23,736 bases of DNA from a virus. Made by a program: the position numbers and the translations under genes. The DNA lies in IMG/VR virus record IMGVR_UViG_3300025872_000307, positions 1 to 23,736 of that record; one strand, given 5' to 3'. Under the pieces are notes generated by a model, which saw nothing but the letters and a program-made list of their open reading frames with translations, was not told where the DNA came from and ran no database searches. Numbering within the stretch: position 1 is the first letter of the stretch; each line of letters begins with the position of its first letter. Shown piece after piece: positions 8,429 to 14,982 of the stretch.

Positions 8429-8848
8429 ATGGAAACTTTAAACACAAAACAACAAGAAATTTTAAAATTAGCTCAATTTGGTAAATGGGTAAAGTACCAA
8501 ATACAATTAAATCAAATAGCTTATACAAGTGAAGATTTAATTGCTATTTTGAAACATATTTCCGAAATGGAAAATGACAGAGGGGCTTGTTTTATTTTTA
8601 CCACGGATTACAAGCACGTTAATGTTTACAACATATCAGGATTTGCAATTTATTTAAACATAAATAAGTATGAAGAGTTTAAACATTTACCTTTTTTCGA
8701 TAAAAATAATGGTAAAGACATTACAACTTACCACACAGCTAAAAAAGAGTTGAAAATTAGATTAGCACAAATGTTAAGATTACCTATTTTTGGTAATGGA
8801 AATTTGTATAAAAAAACAAAATTAGAAATTAATAAATTAGTAGCATAA
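8429..8848 (+). CDS. Hypothetical protein, first gene after promoter P1
   Basis: A 139-residue soluble protein starting at ATG 8429, 43 nt after the P1 -7 box, in an A-rich leader without Shine-Dalgarno. The N-terminal 50 residues are helical (TKQQEILKLAQFGKWVKYQ); the C-terminal half is basic (KKELKIRLAQMLRLPIFGNGNLYKKTKLEINKL). There is no recognisable domain. With a promoter in front and a possible terminator behind, it can form an independent transcription unit and could be an early host-takeover or regulatory protein, by inference only. Confidence 0.65.
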   Translation: METLNTKQQEILKLAQFGKWVKYQIQLNQIAYTSEDLIAILKHISEMENDRGACFIFTTDYKHVNVYNISGFAIYLNINKYEEFKHLPFFDKNNGKDITTYHTAKKELKIRLAQMLRLPIFGNGNLYKKTKLEINKLVA

Positions 8849-8857
8849 AACAAATAC

Positions 8858-8897
8858 ACCCTCCATGCCTCTCATGGAAGCACACTTGGGGGGTTTT
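8858..8897 (+). terminator. GC-rich hairpin, probable terminator
   Basis: ACCCTCC at 8858-8864 pairs with GGGGGGT at 8888-8894 (one G-U), followed by TTTT. An internal CCATG/CATGG hairpin (8863-8867 with 8873-8877) overlaps the outer stem and is an alternative fold. The GC-rich block stands out in an AT-rich region between two genes. The T-run is short, so termination may be partial, or this may be a structured leader for the next gene. Confidence 0.5.
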
Positions 8898-8927
8898 CTC
8901 TAATGTAAACAATTAAACCAAAATAGT

Positions 8928-9332
8928 ATGAAAACAGAAATCAAGATTACAGACCACTTAAAGCGCGAACATTTAGTAAGCTTTAATTTCACAGTTAGAA
9001 CCAACGGCTTTCAAAGTTGGAAGATTTACGCCGATGTAAGAAGCAACGGCGAACGTATAAGCTTTGAATATTTGGAGGGCAAAGAAACCATTGATTGGCT
9101 TATGGAAATAAAAGGCTCAAATCATAAGGCAGATTTTTTAGCTACTAATTTACGTGTAAAAGAGCACCAGTTAATCTACTCATGGCTTAGTGACTTTCCG
9201 CGTTGGCACGTAATCGACGCAATAAGCAAGGAAGTGCTAACAGAAGAACGCACATATTCACAGGCTGAGGATATGGCGGAAAGTTTCTATTTTGTTGAAA
9301 ATGTTAAAATAGTTGACACATGGAGCTTATAA
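8928..9332 (+). CDS. Hypothetical protein
   Basis: A 134-residue soluble protein with several tryptophans (SWKIYADV, DWLMEIKG, RWHVIDAI, DTWSL) and no motif I recognise. The C-terminal half (RWHVIDAISKEVLTEERTYSQAEDMAESFYFV) looks like a small alpha/beta unit. It overlaps the start of the DnaA-like gene by 13 nt, so it is probably co-translated with it and belongs to the early operon. Function unknown. Confidence 0.65.
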   Translation: MKTEIKITDHLKREHLVSFNFTVRTNGFQSWKIYADVRSNGERISFEYLEGKETIDWLMEIKGSNHKADFLATNLRVKEHQLIYSWLSDFPRWHVIDAISKEVLTEERTYSQAEDMAESFYFVENVKIVDTWSL

Positions 9333-9643
9333 GTCCACAAATGTACGTAGGTTTAAAATTTAAGCCTAAGTACAACCATTTAGCGCACATTATGAACGTA
9401 GTTTGCCACTCCTTGAAACTAAATAAAAAGGAAGTAATGGGAAAAACAAGATTTGAACATTTAGTACGTGCAAGGCAAATTTACTGTTATGTTGCAAGGC
9501 AAAATGGATTTACTTTTGATGTTATCGGTAAGTATATTAAACGCGACCATGCAACAGTTATTTATGGATGCAAACTTGTAAAAAATAGACAATTTGACTT
9601 CAAAATGTTAGATGATTTTAACAAAGTAATTGAAAATTTATAA
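9320..9643 (+). CDS. Stand-alone DnaA domain IV-like DNA-binding protein
   Basis: A 107-residue protein. Residues 42-85 carry the DnaA C-terminal (domain IV) pattern: KTR......RARQIYCYVAR....FTFDVIGKYIKRDHATVIYGCK, with the RDHATVI signature (75-81) that in DnaA contacts the DnaA box. The AAA+ ATPase part is absent, so this is a DNA-binding domain only. Such proteins may recognise DnaA-box-like sites at a phage origin or interfere with host initiation; which applies here is not known. ATG 9341 is an alternative start. It lies upstream of the replication initiator and helicase genes. Confidence 0.8.
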   Translation: MELISPQMYVGLKFKPKYNHLAHIMNVVCHSLKLNKKEVMGKTRFEHLVRARQIYCYVARQNGFTFDVIGKYIKRDHATVIYGCKLVKNRQFDFKMLDDFNKVIENL

Positions 9644-9646
9644 CTT

Positions 9647-9871
9647 ATGGAAATAACGTTTAAAGAGTTAAAAAGCTACGGTGTAAAGTCAAAGGTGCTT
9701 AATGATATTTTACGCTGGGAGAACCAAAATAACAACGGTGTAATTAGAAGCACATTTAATCGCGAATTATATTTAAAAATCTTAAAATTAAAAAACGATG
9801 CTAAAGCAATTGATCAAGGTACAAGATTTTGTGAAAAAATCATTGGAAACATACCCAAAACTAAGGGATAA
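9647..9871 (+). CDS. Small hypothetical protein
   Basis: A 74-residue basic protein starting 3 nt after the DnaA-like gene. It begins MEITFKELKSYGVKSKVLNDILRW, possibly a short helix-turn-helix-like element, and ends with KTKG. Its last 74 nt overlap the next ORF in another frame. The overlap is unusually long for this genome but both frames look coding. No function is assigned. Confidence 0.55.
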   Translation: MEITFKELKSYGVKSKVLNDILRWENQNNNGVIRSTFNRELYLKILKLKNDAKAIDQGTRFCEKIIGNIPKTKG

Positions 9872-10100
9872 TGATGTGCGCCTAGTGGCTACTTACTACT
9901 ATAATAACATCCCTAATATTAACGAAATGAGTGCTATCGAGTTTTTGGAGGTAATGGTAAACGGTAAATTTGCAAGTCCCGACACAATCACTCGAGCCAG
10001 AAGAAAAATACAGGAAAAACACCCCGAATTACGTGGGGTTAAGTACGAGGAAAAGCAAAAGTTTGAAAAACAAGTACGCGAAAATATTAATAAGGTATGA
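9798..10100 (+). CDS. Conserved early phage protein, unknown function
   Basis: A 100-residue protein. The pattern VKKSLETYPKLRDNDVRLVATYYYNN ... PDTITRARRKIQEKHPELRG resembles a widespread small phage protein in which a YPETRNSD-like stretch is followed by an ETITRARRKIQ helix; this is recollection, function not established. Because the first conserved part lies upstream of 9871, the start must be near ATG 9798, giving a 74-nt overlap with the previous gene. The C-terminus is basic and helical, which could bind nucleic acid. Coupled (ATGA-type) to the following gene. Confidence 0.7.
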   Translation: MLKQLIKVQDFVKKSLETYPKLRDNDVRLVATYYYNNIPNINEMSAIEFLEVMVNGKFASPDTITRARRKIQEKHPELRGVKYEEKQKFEKQVRENINKV

Positions 10101-10339
10101 TTTACAAGCGAAAAAAAGAAGATTGGAGCGAACAAATTGTCGAAGTTGAAGCGTTTTTTAGCACCGTACCTTTGCCAAAAATACCTATTAAGCTAAATGA
10201 AGCAACTACCATACTAGATTGTAAAAGATTTATTGAAAATCATTTAGGAATTGTTAAAGCAAACGAGGGTAAGACAAGATTTAAACCGTATTTAGAACGA
10301 TTACAGACACTAAAAAATGTATTAGAATGCAAACACTAG
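10097..10339 (+). CDS. Small conserved protein, DUF6965-like
   Basis: An 80-residue protein with the pattern EAFFSTVPLPKIPIKLNEATTILDCKRFIENHLGIVKANEGKTRFKPYLERLQTLKNVL. This resembles the small Bacteroidetes family I recall as DUF6965 (acidic start, LP..PI.LN, F...HL..V..N.G...F.PYL.RL..LK). No biochemical role is known to me. It overlaps the previous gene by 4 nt and the 49-codon HTH gene downstream by 13 nt, so it is part of the early operon. Confidence 0.65.
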   Translation: MIYKRKKEDWSEQIVEVEAFFSTVPLPKIPIKLNEATTILDCKRFIENHLGIVKANEGKTRFKPYLERLQTLKNVLECKH

Positions 10340-10476
10340 ATTTAATAAAAGTAAGCAACTACGCAAAAAAAATAGGCAAGAGTGTAACATGGGTTTACAA
10401 ACTTGCTAAAGCTGGAAAAATTGAAATTGTCGAAATCGACGGAGTTAAATTTGTAAAGGAAAAAGAAAAAGATTAA
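10327..10476 (+). CDS. 49-residue excisionase/MerR-like HTH protein
   Basis: ATG 10327 opens a 49-codon frame overlapping the preceding gene by 13 nt. Residues 8-44 (KVSNYAKKIGKSVTWVYKLAKAGKIEIVEIDGVKFV) match the small winged-helix HTH_17/excisionase-type fold: helix, turn, recognition helix with WVYKLAKAGKI, then a wing with EIDGVKFV. It probably binds DNA as a small regulator or architectural factor. It is the last gene before the structured non-coding region at 10502-10595, so it might be co-regulated with it. Confidence 0.7.
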   Translation: MQTLDLIKVSNYAKKIGKSVTWVYKLAKAGKIEIVEIDGVKFVKEKEKD

Positions 10477-10487
10477 GAATTATTTTG

Positions 10488-10495
10488 TATATTTG
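10488..10495 (+). promoter_or_regulatory. -7 promoter element before structured RNA
   Basis: TATATTTG at 10488-10495 matches the Bacteroidetes -7 consensus TAnnTTTG and the -7 box of the three extended phage promoters. No clear -33 TTG element is visible 17-23 nt upstream, and the TTTATTCAAA block is absent, so strength is uncertain. The predicted transcription start is near 10500-10503, right at the foot of the first hairpin of the candidate RNA. Confidence 0.55.
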
Positions 10496-10501
10496 CATTT
10501 G

Positions 10502-10595
10502 TCTTAAATGAAGTCGGAAATCATTTAAAAAATTTATTGTAAAAACCTATCAAAAGATGCCTGTCCGACTTGGCTATTTTGTATAGGTTTTTTTT
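10502..10595 (+). ncRNA. Candidate structured small RNA with complementary (kissing) hairpin loops and terminator
   Basis: Two hairpins. Hairpin 1: 8 bp, 10504-10511 with 10521-10528, loop AGTCGGAAA. Hairpin 2: AAAAACCTAT (10541-10550) with ATAGGTTTTT (10583-10592), then CAAAA/TTTTG (10551-10555 with 10577-10581), an internal loop, and GCC/GGC (10559-10561 with 10572-10574), closing a 10-nt loop TGTCCGACTT. Loop-1 bases 10512-10518 (AGTCGGA) are perfectly complementary to loop-2 bases 10564-10570 (TCCGACT), so the loops can kiss or form a pseudoknot. Hairpin 2 ends in eight T and works as an intrinsic terminator. A -7 box lies just upstream and no ORF fits. It could be a free ncRNA, or a leader/attenuator of the operon at 10638. 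No known RNA family is recognised. Confidence 0.6.
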
Positions 10596-10637
10596 ATTTA
10601 AAATTTTGCTTGTTTTTTTAAAAACATTCACAAAATC

Positions 10638-10871
10638 ATGGCAAAAGTAAAAACAATTTTTGTAGGTGCGAATGATAGTAACACCAATTTTAGCGAATTA
10701 GAATGTTATTTTGAACATTATTCAAATAACATTATTATTACTATTTTAGATGTTGCCAAAAGCGAATTTCCAATTTCTATTGAATTGGATAAATCAACAG
10801 CTGTAAGGTTATCAAAGGAATTAAGAAGACAAATCGCTTTAATTCAAGGAGAGGAGATTAACAATGGCTAA
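10638..10871 (+). CDS. Small hypothetical protein upstream of replication initiator
   Basis: A 77-residue protein beginning 42 nt after the T-run of the structured RNA. The sequence (KTIFVGANDSNTNFSELECYFEHYSNNIIITILDV ... SIELDKSTAVRLSKELRRQIALIQG) suggests a small beta-strand/helix fold. No known domain is recognised. Its 3' end overlaps the initiator gene by 8 nt, so it is probably the first gene of the replication sub-operon. Confidence 0.6.
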   Translation: MAKVKTIFVGANDSNTNFSELECYFEHYSNNIIITILDVAKSEFPISIELDKSTAVRLSKELRRQIALIQGEEINNG

Positions 10872-11613
10872 AGAATTACCTTATTTTAAGTTTGAGCCCA
10901 ACGAATGGGAAAACGGAAATATTCAAATGTTATCGAGAGAGGATAAAGGTTTGTTTATTGATTTATGTTCAATGTATTGGAGTAGGCTCGGAGATGTACC
11001 ATTAAAATTAGCAATACAAAAGTTATGCGGTGGCAATGCGACCGCATTATTGTCGCTTTGCGAAGAAAAAATAATAGATGTAATTGATGATTATATTTTT
11101 ATAAAATTTCTATCTGAACAGTTAGGCGAATTTGAAGAAGTAAGCAAAAGAAAGAGTAAAAACGCTTTAGATGGATGGAAAAAACGTAATGAATTAAAGG
11201 GTTTAAGCGACCGCAATGCGACCGCATCAATATCGCAATGCGAAAACGATGCTATAAGAGAAGATAAGATAAGAGAAGATAATATAATATTAAAAAAAGA
11301 AAAAGTAAAAAAAGAAAGTGCAAGCACTTTGGATTGGGATAAATTTTTGGCTTTTTTTAATCAAACATTTAATAAGCGTGTAACAGTATTTGATACTTCG
11401 ATTAAAAACAAATATAGTGCAAGGATTAAAAGTGGTTATACTAAAGAAAATATTATTGATGCAATGATAACAGTCAGTAAAGATAGTTTTCATGTAGAAA
11501 CTAATTTTAAACATATTGGTTTAGATTTCTTCGCAAGACCTGACAAACTAAGCAAGTATAGTTTTAAAAGCGAAAAAAAAGCAGTTACTAACAATTATAA
11601 CGGTACATTATGA
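10864..11613 (+). CDS. Phage replication initiator / helicase loader (DUF1376- or DnaD-like)
   Basis: A 249-residue protein. N-terminal domain residues 5-90: YFKFEPNEWENGNIQMLSREDKGLFIDLCSMYW, the start typical of Lin1244/DUF1376-like phage replication proteins with a winged-helix fold. A polar linker follows (about 92-155) with NATA...CE repeats and the pair IREDKIREDN, then a C-terminal helical domain (about 156-232: FNQTFNKR ... RIKSGYTKENIIDAMITVSKD ... FKHIGLDFFARPDKLSKY) typical of phage replisome organizers. It overlaps the DnaB helicase gene by 4 nt (ATGA), supporting an origin-binding and helicase-loading role. The linker DNA holds repeats that look like an origin. Confidence 0.78.
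   Translation: MAKELPYFKFEPNEWENGNIQMLSREDKGLFIDLCSMYWSRLGDVPLKLAIQKLCGGNATALLSLCEEKIIDVIDDYIFIKFLSEQLGEFEEVSKRKSKNALDGWKKRNELKGLSDRNATASISQCENDAIREDKIREDNIILKKEKVKKESASTLDWDKFLAFFNQTFNKRVTVFDTSIKNKYSARIKSGYTKENIIDAMITVSKDSFHVETNFKHIGLDFFARPDKLSKYSFKSEKKAVTNNYNGTL
11026..11290 (+). repeat. Iteron-like repeats and AT-rich tract inside the initiator gene: candidate replication origin
   Basis: GCAATGCGACCGCAT occurs twice, identical, at 11033-11047 and 11213-11227 (180 bp apart), each containing the inverted repeat ATGCG-AC-CGCAT. Each is followed at the same offset by a near-palindrome: TCGCTTTGCGA (11053-11063) and TCGCAATGCGA (11233-11243). The second copy also forms an 11-bp tandem with GCGACCGCAAT (11207-11217). 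Immediately downstream, ATAAGAGAAGATAA is repeated at 11254-11267 and 11269-11282, then a purine/AT-rich tract. Iterons followed by an AT-rich region inside the initiator gene is the layout of the lambda O origin. Confidence 0.55.
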
Positions 11614-12962
11614 TAGACATTAGAGATAAGGTTTTTGGAGTTTTACTTAATTTAGATAAAAACCAGCAAAACGAGTTTGTAAATAATTTGCGTCCTGAGT
11701 GGTTCGATAGTCGCTTTCATGTAGCTATTTTAAAAGGGGTACAAGCGATTAAAAACGAAAATAGGTATATTGACTTACCGAGTTTAATTAAATGGCTTAG
11801 AGAGGCTAATTTGCTCGAAAAGGATTTTATGGTGCGATTGACTACTTTAATAGCAAATGCAGACTTAACAGAAATATTAAGCAAAAATTCTATTTTAAAC
11901 CAATGTGCATACGAATATTCCATTAAAAAAGTGGCTTTAATGGTTAATAACGTTAATGTTGAAATCACAAAAGACCAGCCGAGCCAAACGCGAATATTGG
12001 AAGAGCTGGAAAAAGTTAAAAATTTGTTTACTGAGAATACAAAAAAGGAGGTAAGCAATGAAGAAAGTATTGATTACATACTAGAGAAGCACCTACAAGC
12101 AAAACAAGGGGTTGTTTTAGGCTTAGAATTGGGGTGGAAATGCTTACATAAGGAAGTGATTTTAGAAAATGATGATGTTATGATAGTAGGAGGTCGTCCT
12201 GCAATGGGTAAAACAGCGTGGGCAATTTCATTAATGAAAAATATTTGCTTTGAGCAGAACAAAGTAATGGTATTTTTTAGCCTTGAAATGGCGCACGATA
12301 GGATATTAAGAAGATTGATATCTAATGTTACTGGTGTAGATAGCAACAAGATTAAATATGGAACATGTGAAGACCACGAAATAAGAAAAATATTAAATTT
12401 CAAGGCTGATGAAAGGTTGAAAAATATAATAATATTCGACGGCTCACATACGACTAAGGACATTGAAAATAAACTACAAAGTGTTAAAAATAGAGGTTTA
12501 GAGGTTGATGTTTTTGTAGTTGATTACATACAGAAAATACTACCTGAAAAATCCGACAATAGGTATCAGGAAGTTACGCGAATATCCAACGATATTAAAC
12601 GAATAGTAATGGCTCACAGAATACCGACTATTTGTTTGGCACAACTATCAAGAGATGCGGGAAAAACTGGTAAGCGTCCAACTTTGCCCGATTTAAAAGA
12701 GAGTGGAGAAATTGAACAGGATGCTAGTATTGTCGCATTTTTGCACCGTCCCGAGTATTATGGGGTTATGGAAGACGAAAATGGTAATAGTTTGGAGGGT
12801 GTTGGTGAATTTCTAGTAGCTAAGAATAGAGATGGCGCAATCGGTGTACATACAATGGATGTTAAGTTGGAAACAAGCGAATGGAACGACTTAACGGATC
12901 GACTGCAAGAACTACGAACAGAGCCTAAATATGCTAACTTTACGCAAAATTTACCTTTTTAA
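11610..12962 (+). CDS. dnaB: Replicative DNA helicase, DnaB family (SF4)
   Basis: A 450-residue protein of normal DnaB length. The N-terminal helical domain (about 1-145) is followed by the RecA-like ATPase: Walker A GGRPAMGKT (194-202), FSLEM (223-227), Walker B VDVFVVDYIQ (299-308), the sensor-like LAQLSR (343-348), and the PDLKESGEIEQDAS arginine-finger region (360-373). It unwinds the phage fork as a hexamer. Its ATG overlaps the stop of the initiator gene (ATGA), matching loader-helicase coupling. No intein or truncation is seen. Confidence 0.95.
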   Translation: MIDIRDKVFGVLLNLDKNQQNEFVNNLRPEWFDSRFHVAILKGVQAIKNENRYIDLPSLIKWLREANLLEKDFMVRLTTLIANADLTEILSKNSILNQCAYEYSIKKVALMVNNVNVEITKDQPSQTRILEELEKVKNLFTENTKKEVSNEESIDYILEKHLQAKQGVVLGLELGWKCLHKEVILENDDVMIVGGRPAMGKTAWAISLMKNICFEQNKVMVFFSLEMAHDRILRRLISNVTGVDSNKIKYGTCEDHEIRKILNFKADERLKNIIIFDGSHTTKDIENKLQSVKNRGLEVDVFVVDYIQKILPEKSDNRYQEVTRISNDIKRIVMAHRIPTICLAQLSRDAGKTGKRPTLPDLKESGEIEQDASIVAFLHRPEYYGVMEDENGNSLEGVGEFLVAKNRDGAIGVHTMDVKLETSEWNDLTDRLQELRTEPKYANFTQNLPF

Positions 12963-12970
12963 AAATAATT

Positions 12971-13516
12971 ATGAAGAAATGTAAAGTATGCAGTAAGGAG
13001 TTTGAGCCTTACAGGAGTACACAAAAAGTATGTAGTTTTGAGTGTGCAATAATTTTAACCAATTCCGAAACGCAACGTAACTTTAAAAAAAAGGTTGCTT
13101 TTGAACGTAAAAAATTTAACTACGAAAATTTAACTTTGTCGGATTGGAAGAAAAAAGTGCAAACCATTTTTAATAAATACATTCGATTAAGGGATGTAAA
13201 CAAAGGCTGTGTAAGTTGTGGTGTGCCATTGCAAAACCGAAAATTTGACGCTGGTCATTTCTACCCTAGTACATACGAGGGATTAAGGTTTAATGAATTA
13301 AACGTGCATGGGCAATGTGTACCATGCAACCGAGAAAAACACGGTAATTTGCACGAATATCGGAAACGAATATTAACGCGAATTAATCAAGAAGATTTAG
13401 ATTGGTTGGATGCTAATCGAAATACAAAGCTAAAATTAAGCAAAAACGAATTAGAGGACTTATTTATTCACTATACTAACAAAGTAAAAAATGAACAACT
13501 TAAACAAAACGATTGA
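12971..13516 (+). CDS. ninG: NinG-family recombination protein (Rap-like, zinc/HNH-type)
   Basis: A 181-residue protein with two cysteine clusters. N-terminal C4-x2-C7 with C21-x3-C25 (KVCSFECA). A second module has C80-x2-C83, DAGHFYPS with H96, and LRFNELNVHGQCVPCNREKHGN with H113, C116 and C119. The DAGHFYPS...VHGQC..CN..KHG pattern is diagnostic for NinG/Rap of lambdoid phages, a structure-specific nuclease that stimulates phage recombination. It follows the helicase gene by 8 nt and overlaps the next gene by 26 nt. Confidence 0.9.
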   Translation: MKKCKVCSKEFEPYRSTQKVCSFECAIILTNSETQRNFKKKVAFERKKFNYENLTLSDWKKKVQTIFNKYIRLRDVNKGCVSCGVPLQNRKFDAGHFYPSTYEGLRFNELNVHGQCVPCNREKHGNLHEYRKRILTRINQEDLDWLDANRNTKLKLSKNELEDLFIHYTNKVKNEQLKQND

Positions 13517-13913
13517 AGAAATTAACGGAATTATAGAATGGTATCATGATCTGCCTATGGATTACAACGGAATAAATGAGATAATGTTCCAGCGCATCCA
13601 ACTTATAACACATTTAGCTTTTTACAGCTCCGAAATGAGCGAAGCGCGTATAAGGTGGAAAAATGCAGAAGCCGAAACCGAACGTGTAAGGCGCACTGAA
13701 ACCAAAAAAGCAATGAGTTTGAATTTACCAATGGCAAAGGCTGTTGAAATAGGTAAATTTGAGAGTATAGAAGAATATGCAAACGAAAAGCAATGGGATG
13801 GTGTATATTACCAAATGCGAACTTTTTTCGATGTATGCAACGGTATTGTAGACGCAATGAACCAACACATATCTAATTTAAAAAGAGAAGAAAATCAACA
13901 AAAAAGTGTATAA
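13491..13913 (+). CDS. Conserved early phage protein, unknown function
   Basis: A 140-residue, largely helical charged protein. Features include RIRWKNAEAETERVRRTETKKAMSLNLPMAKAVEIGKFESIEEYANEKQWDGVYYQMRTFFDVCNGIVDAMNQHISNLK. Such proteins sit next to recombination genes in many Bacteroidetes phages, as I recall, but without known function. It overlaps ninG by 26 nt, so it shares its transcript. The operon from 10638 ends here, immediately before promoter P2. Confidence 0.7.
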   Translation: MNNLNKTIEEINGIIEWYHDLPMDYNGINEIMFQRIQLITHLAFYSSEMSEARIRWKNAEAETERVRRTETKKAMSLNLPMAKAVEIGKFESIEEYANEKQWDGVYYQMRTFFDVCNGIVDAMNQHISNLKREENQQKSV

Positions 13914-13921
13914 TATTTTTT

Positions 13922-13948
13922 TTTATTCAAATTAATTTTATATATTTG
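13922..13948 (+). promoter_or_regulatory. Phage promoter P2 (extended motif, second copy)
   Basis: TTTATTCAAA begins at 13922 and the -7 box TATATTTG is at 13941-13948, exactly the 19-nt offset seen at P1 and P3. Of the 27 positions only a few in the centre differ between copies. The leader also contains TAATAACTAA (13957-13966), shared with P1 (8401-8410). It drives the gene starting at 13979 and probably the recombination genes downstream. Confidence 0.82.
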
Positions 13949-13978
13949 TAAATAATTAATAACTAAAACAAAACAATT

Positions 13979-14374
13979 ATGGAAAATTTAATTCAATTTT
14001 TAGACTTTAGTAAAAGTCGTTTTTCAGGAAAAGCAGGACTTGGAGAAAGTGAATTTTCGGTTTACTATTCAAACCTAAACCAAAACAAAAACTACTGCGT
14101 GACATTTGGGAAAAAATGTAAAGAAGCAAAACAATTTATAAAAGTTGGTTATTTTGCTAACTTTATTGTTTTTCAATTTTTTGACCAAATGGAAAAAGGA
14201 TGCATAAAAGGGCATTTATCAGGGAAAGATAAAACTTGCGTTACATTTACGTCAAAAGATTTGGTTGAATTTATTTTAAATAAATTTGGCGAAAAAGTTG
14301 AAGAGAAAACAAAAAAACGTTTTGTTTATCAGTATGAAAAAAGCGGAGAATATTTAATTGTAAAAATTAACTAA
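13979..14374 (+). CDS. Hypothetical protein, first gene after promoter P2
   Basis: A 131-residue basic protein (many lysines; MENLIQFLDFSKSRFSGKAGLGESEFSVYY ... FVYQYEKSGEYLIVKIN) with no known motif. It is separated from the annealing-protein gene by a single nucleotide, so it is the leader gene of the recombination operon. DNA-binding or regulatory function is possible given the charge, but unsupported. Confidence 0.65.
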   Translation: MENLIQFLDFSKSRFSGKAGLGESEFSVYYSNLNQNKNYCVTFGKKCKEAKQFIKVGYFANFIVFQFFDQMEKGCIKGHLSGKDKTCVTFTSKDLVEFILNKFGEKVEEKTKKRFVYQYEKSGEYLIVKIN

Positions 14375-14375
14375 A

Positions 14376-14981
14376 ATGGAAAACAAAACAATCTTTGAAA
14401 CGTTAAGTGCTATTAACGTGAACGAAAAAACCGAAAAAAAGAGCGGTTTAACTTATCTTAGCTGGTCTTGGGCGTGGTCTGAATTTCAAAAGGTATGTCC
14501 TGAAGCTACCTACTACATTGTTAAAGATACAAGGGGGTTACCCTACTTTGCTGATGAAAGTGGAGCAATGGTGTACACACGTGTTACTGTTGGTAATATT
14601 ATGCACGAAATGTGGTTACCTGTAATGGACGGTGCAAATAGAGCCATGAAATCCACACCTTACACTTACACCACTAAATTCGGCGAAAAAACAGTTGAGG
14701 CTTATACTATGTTTGATATTAACAAAACAATCATGAGATGCTTAACTAAGAATTTAGCAATGTTTGGTTTGGGGATTTATATCTATGCTGGTGAAGATAT
14801 TCCTGAGGGTTACGAAGCACCAGCACCGAAAAAGCCAACACTTGACAAATCAAGATTTAATAGTGCCTTAGATAGTATTAAAAAAGGCACTTACTCGATT
14901 GAAAAGTTAGAAGAAACTTTTGATCTAAGCGAAGCACAAAGAAAGGAATTAAATAAATTTATTAACGAAAAAGCGAAATAA
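14376..14981 (+). CDS. Single-strand annealing protein, DUF1071/Sak-type recombinase
   Basis: A 201-residue protein matching the DUF1071 annealing-protein pattern closely: TYLSWSWAWSEFQKVCPEATY (26-46), GAMVYTRVTVG (63-73), EMWLPVMDGANRAMK (78-92), and FDINKTIMRCLTKNLAMFGLGIYIYAGEDIPEG (113-145). This Rad52-like family anneals complementary single strands during phage recombination and usually pairs with a 5'-3' exonuclease, which is encoded two genes downstream. The C-terminal tail (150-201) is a basic helical extension. Confidence 0.88.
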   Translation: MENKTIFETLSAINVNEKTEKKSGLTYLSWSWAWSEFQKVCPEATYYIVKDTRGLPYFADESGAMVYTRVTVGNIMHEMWLPVMDGANRAMKSTPYTYTTKFGEKTVEAYTMFDINKTIMRCLTKNLAMFGLGIYIYAGEDIPEGYEAPAPKKPTLDKSRFNSALDSIKKGTYSIEKLEETFDLSEAQRKELNKFINEKAK

Positions 14982-14982
14982 G

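Noticed and set aside
10848-10857. Shine-Dalgarno-like AGGAGAGGAG before the initiator start
   Set aside because: It is made of codons of the preceding gene, and other genes here lack such sequences. It may help but does not decide the start.
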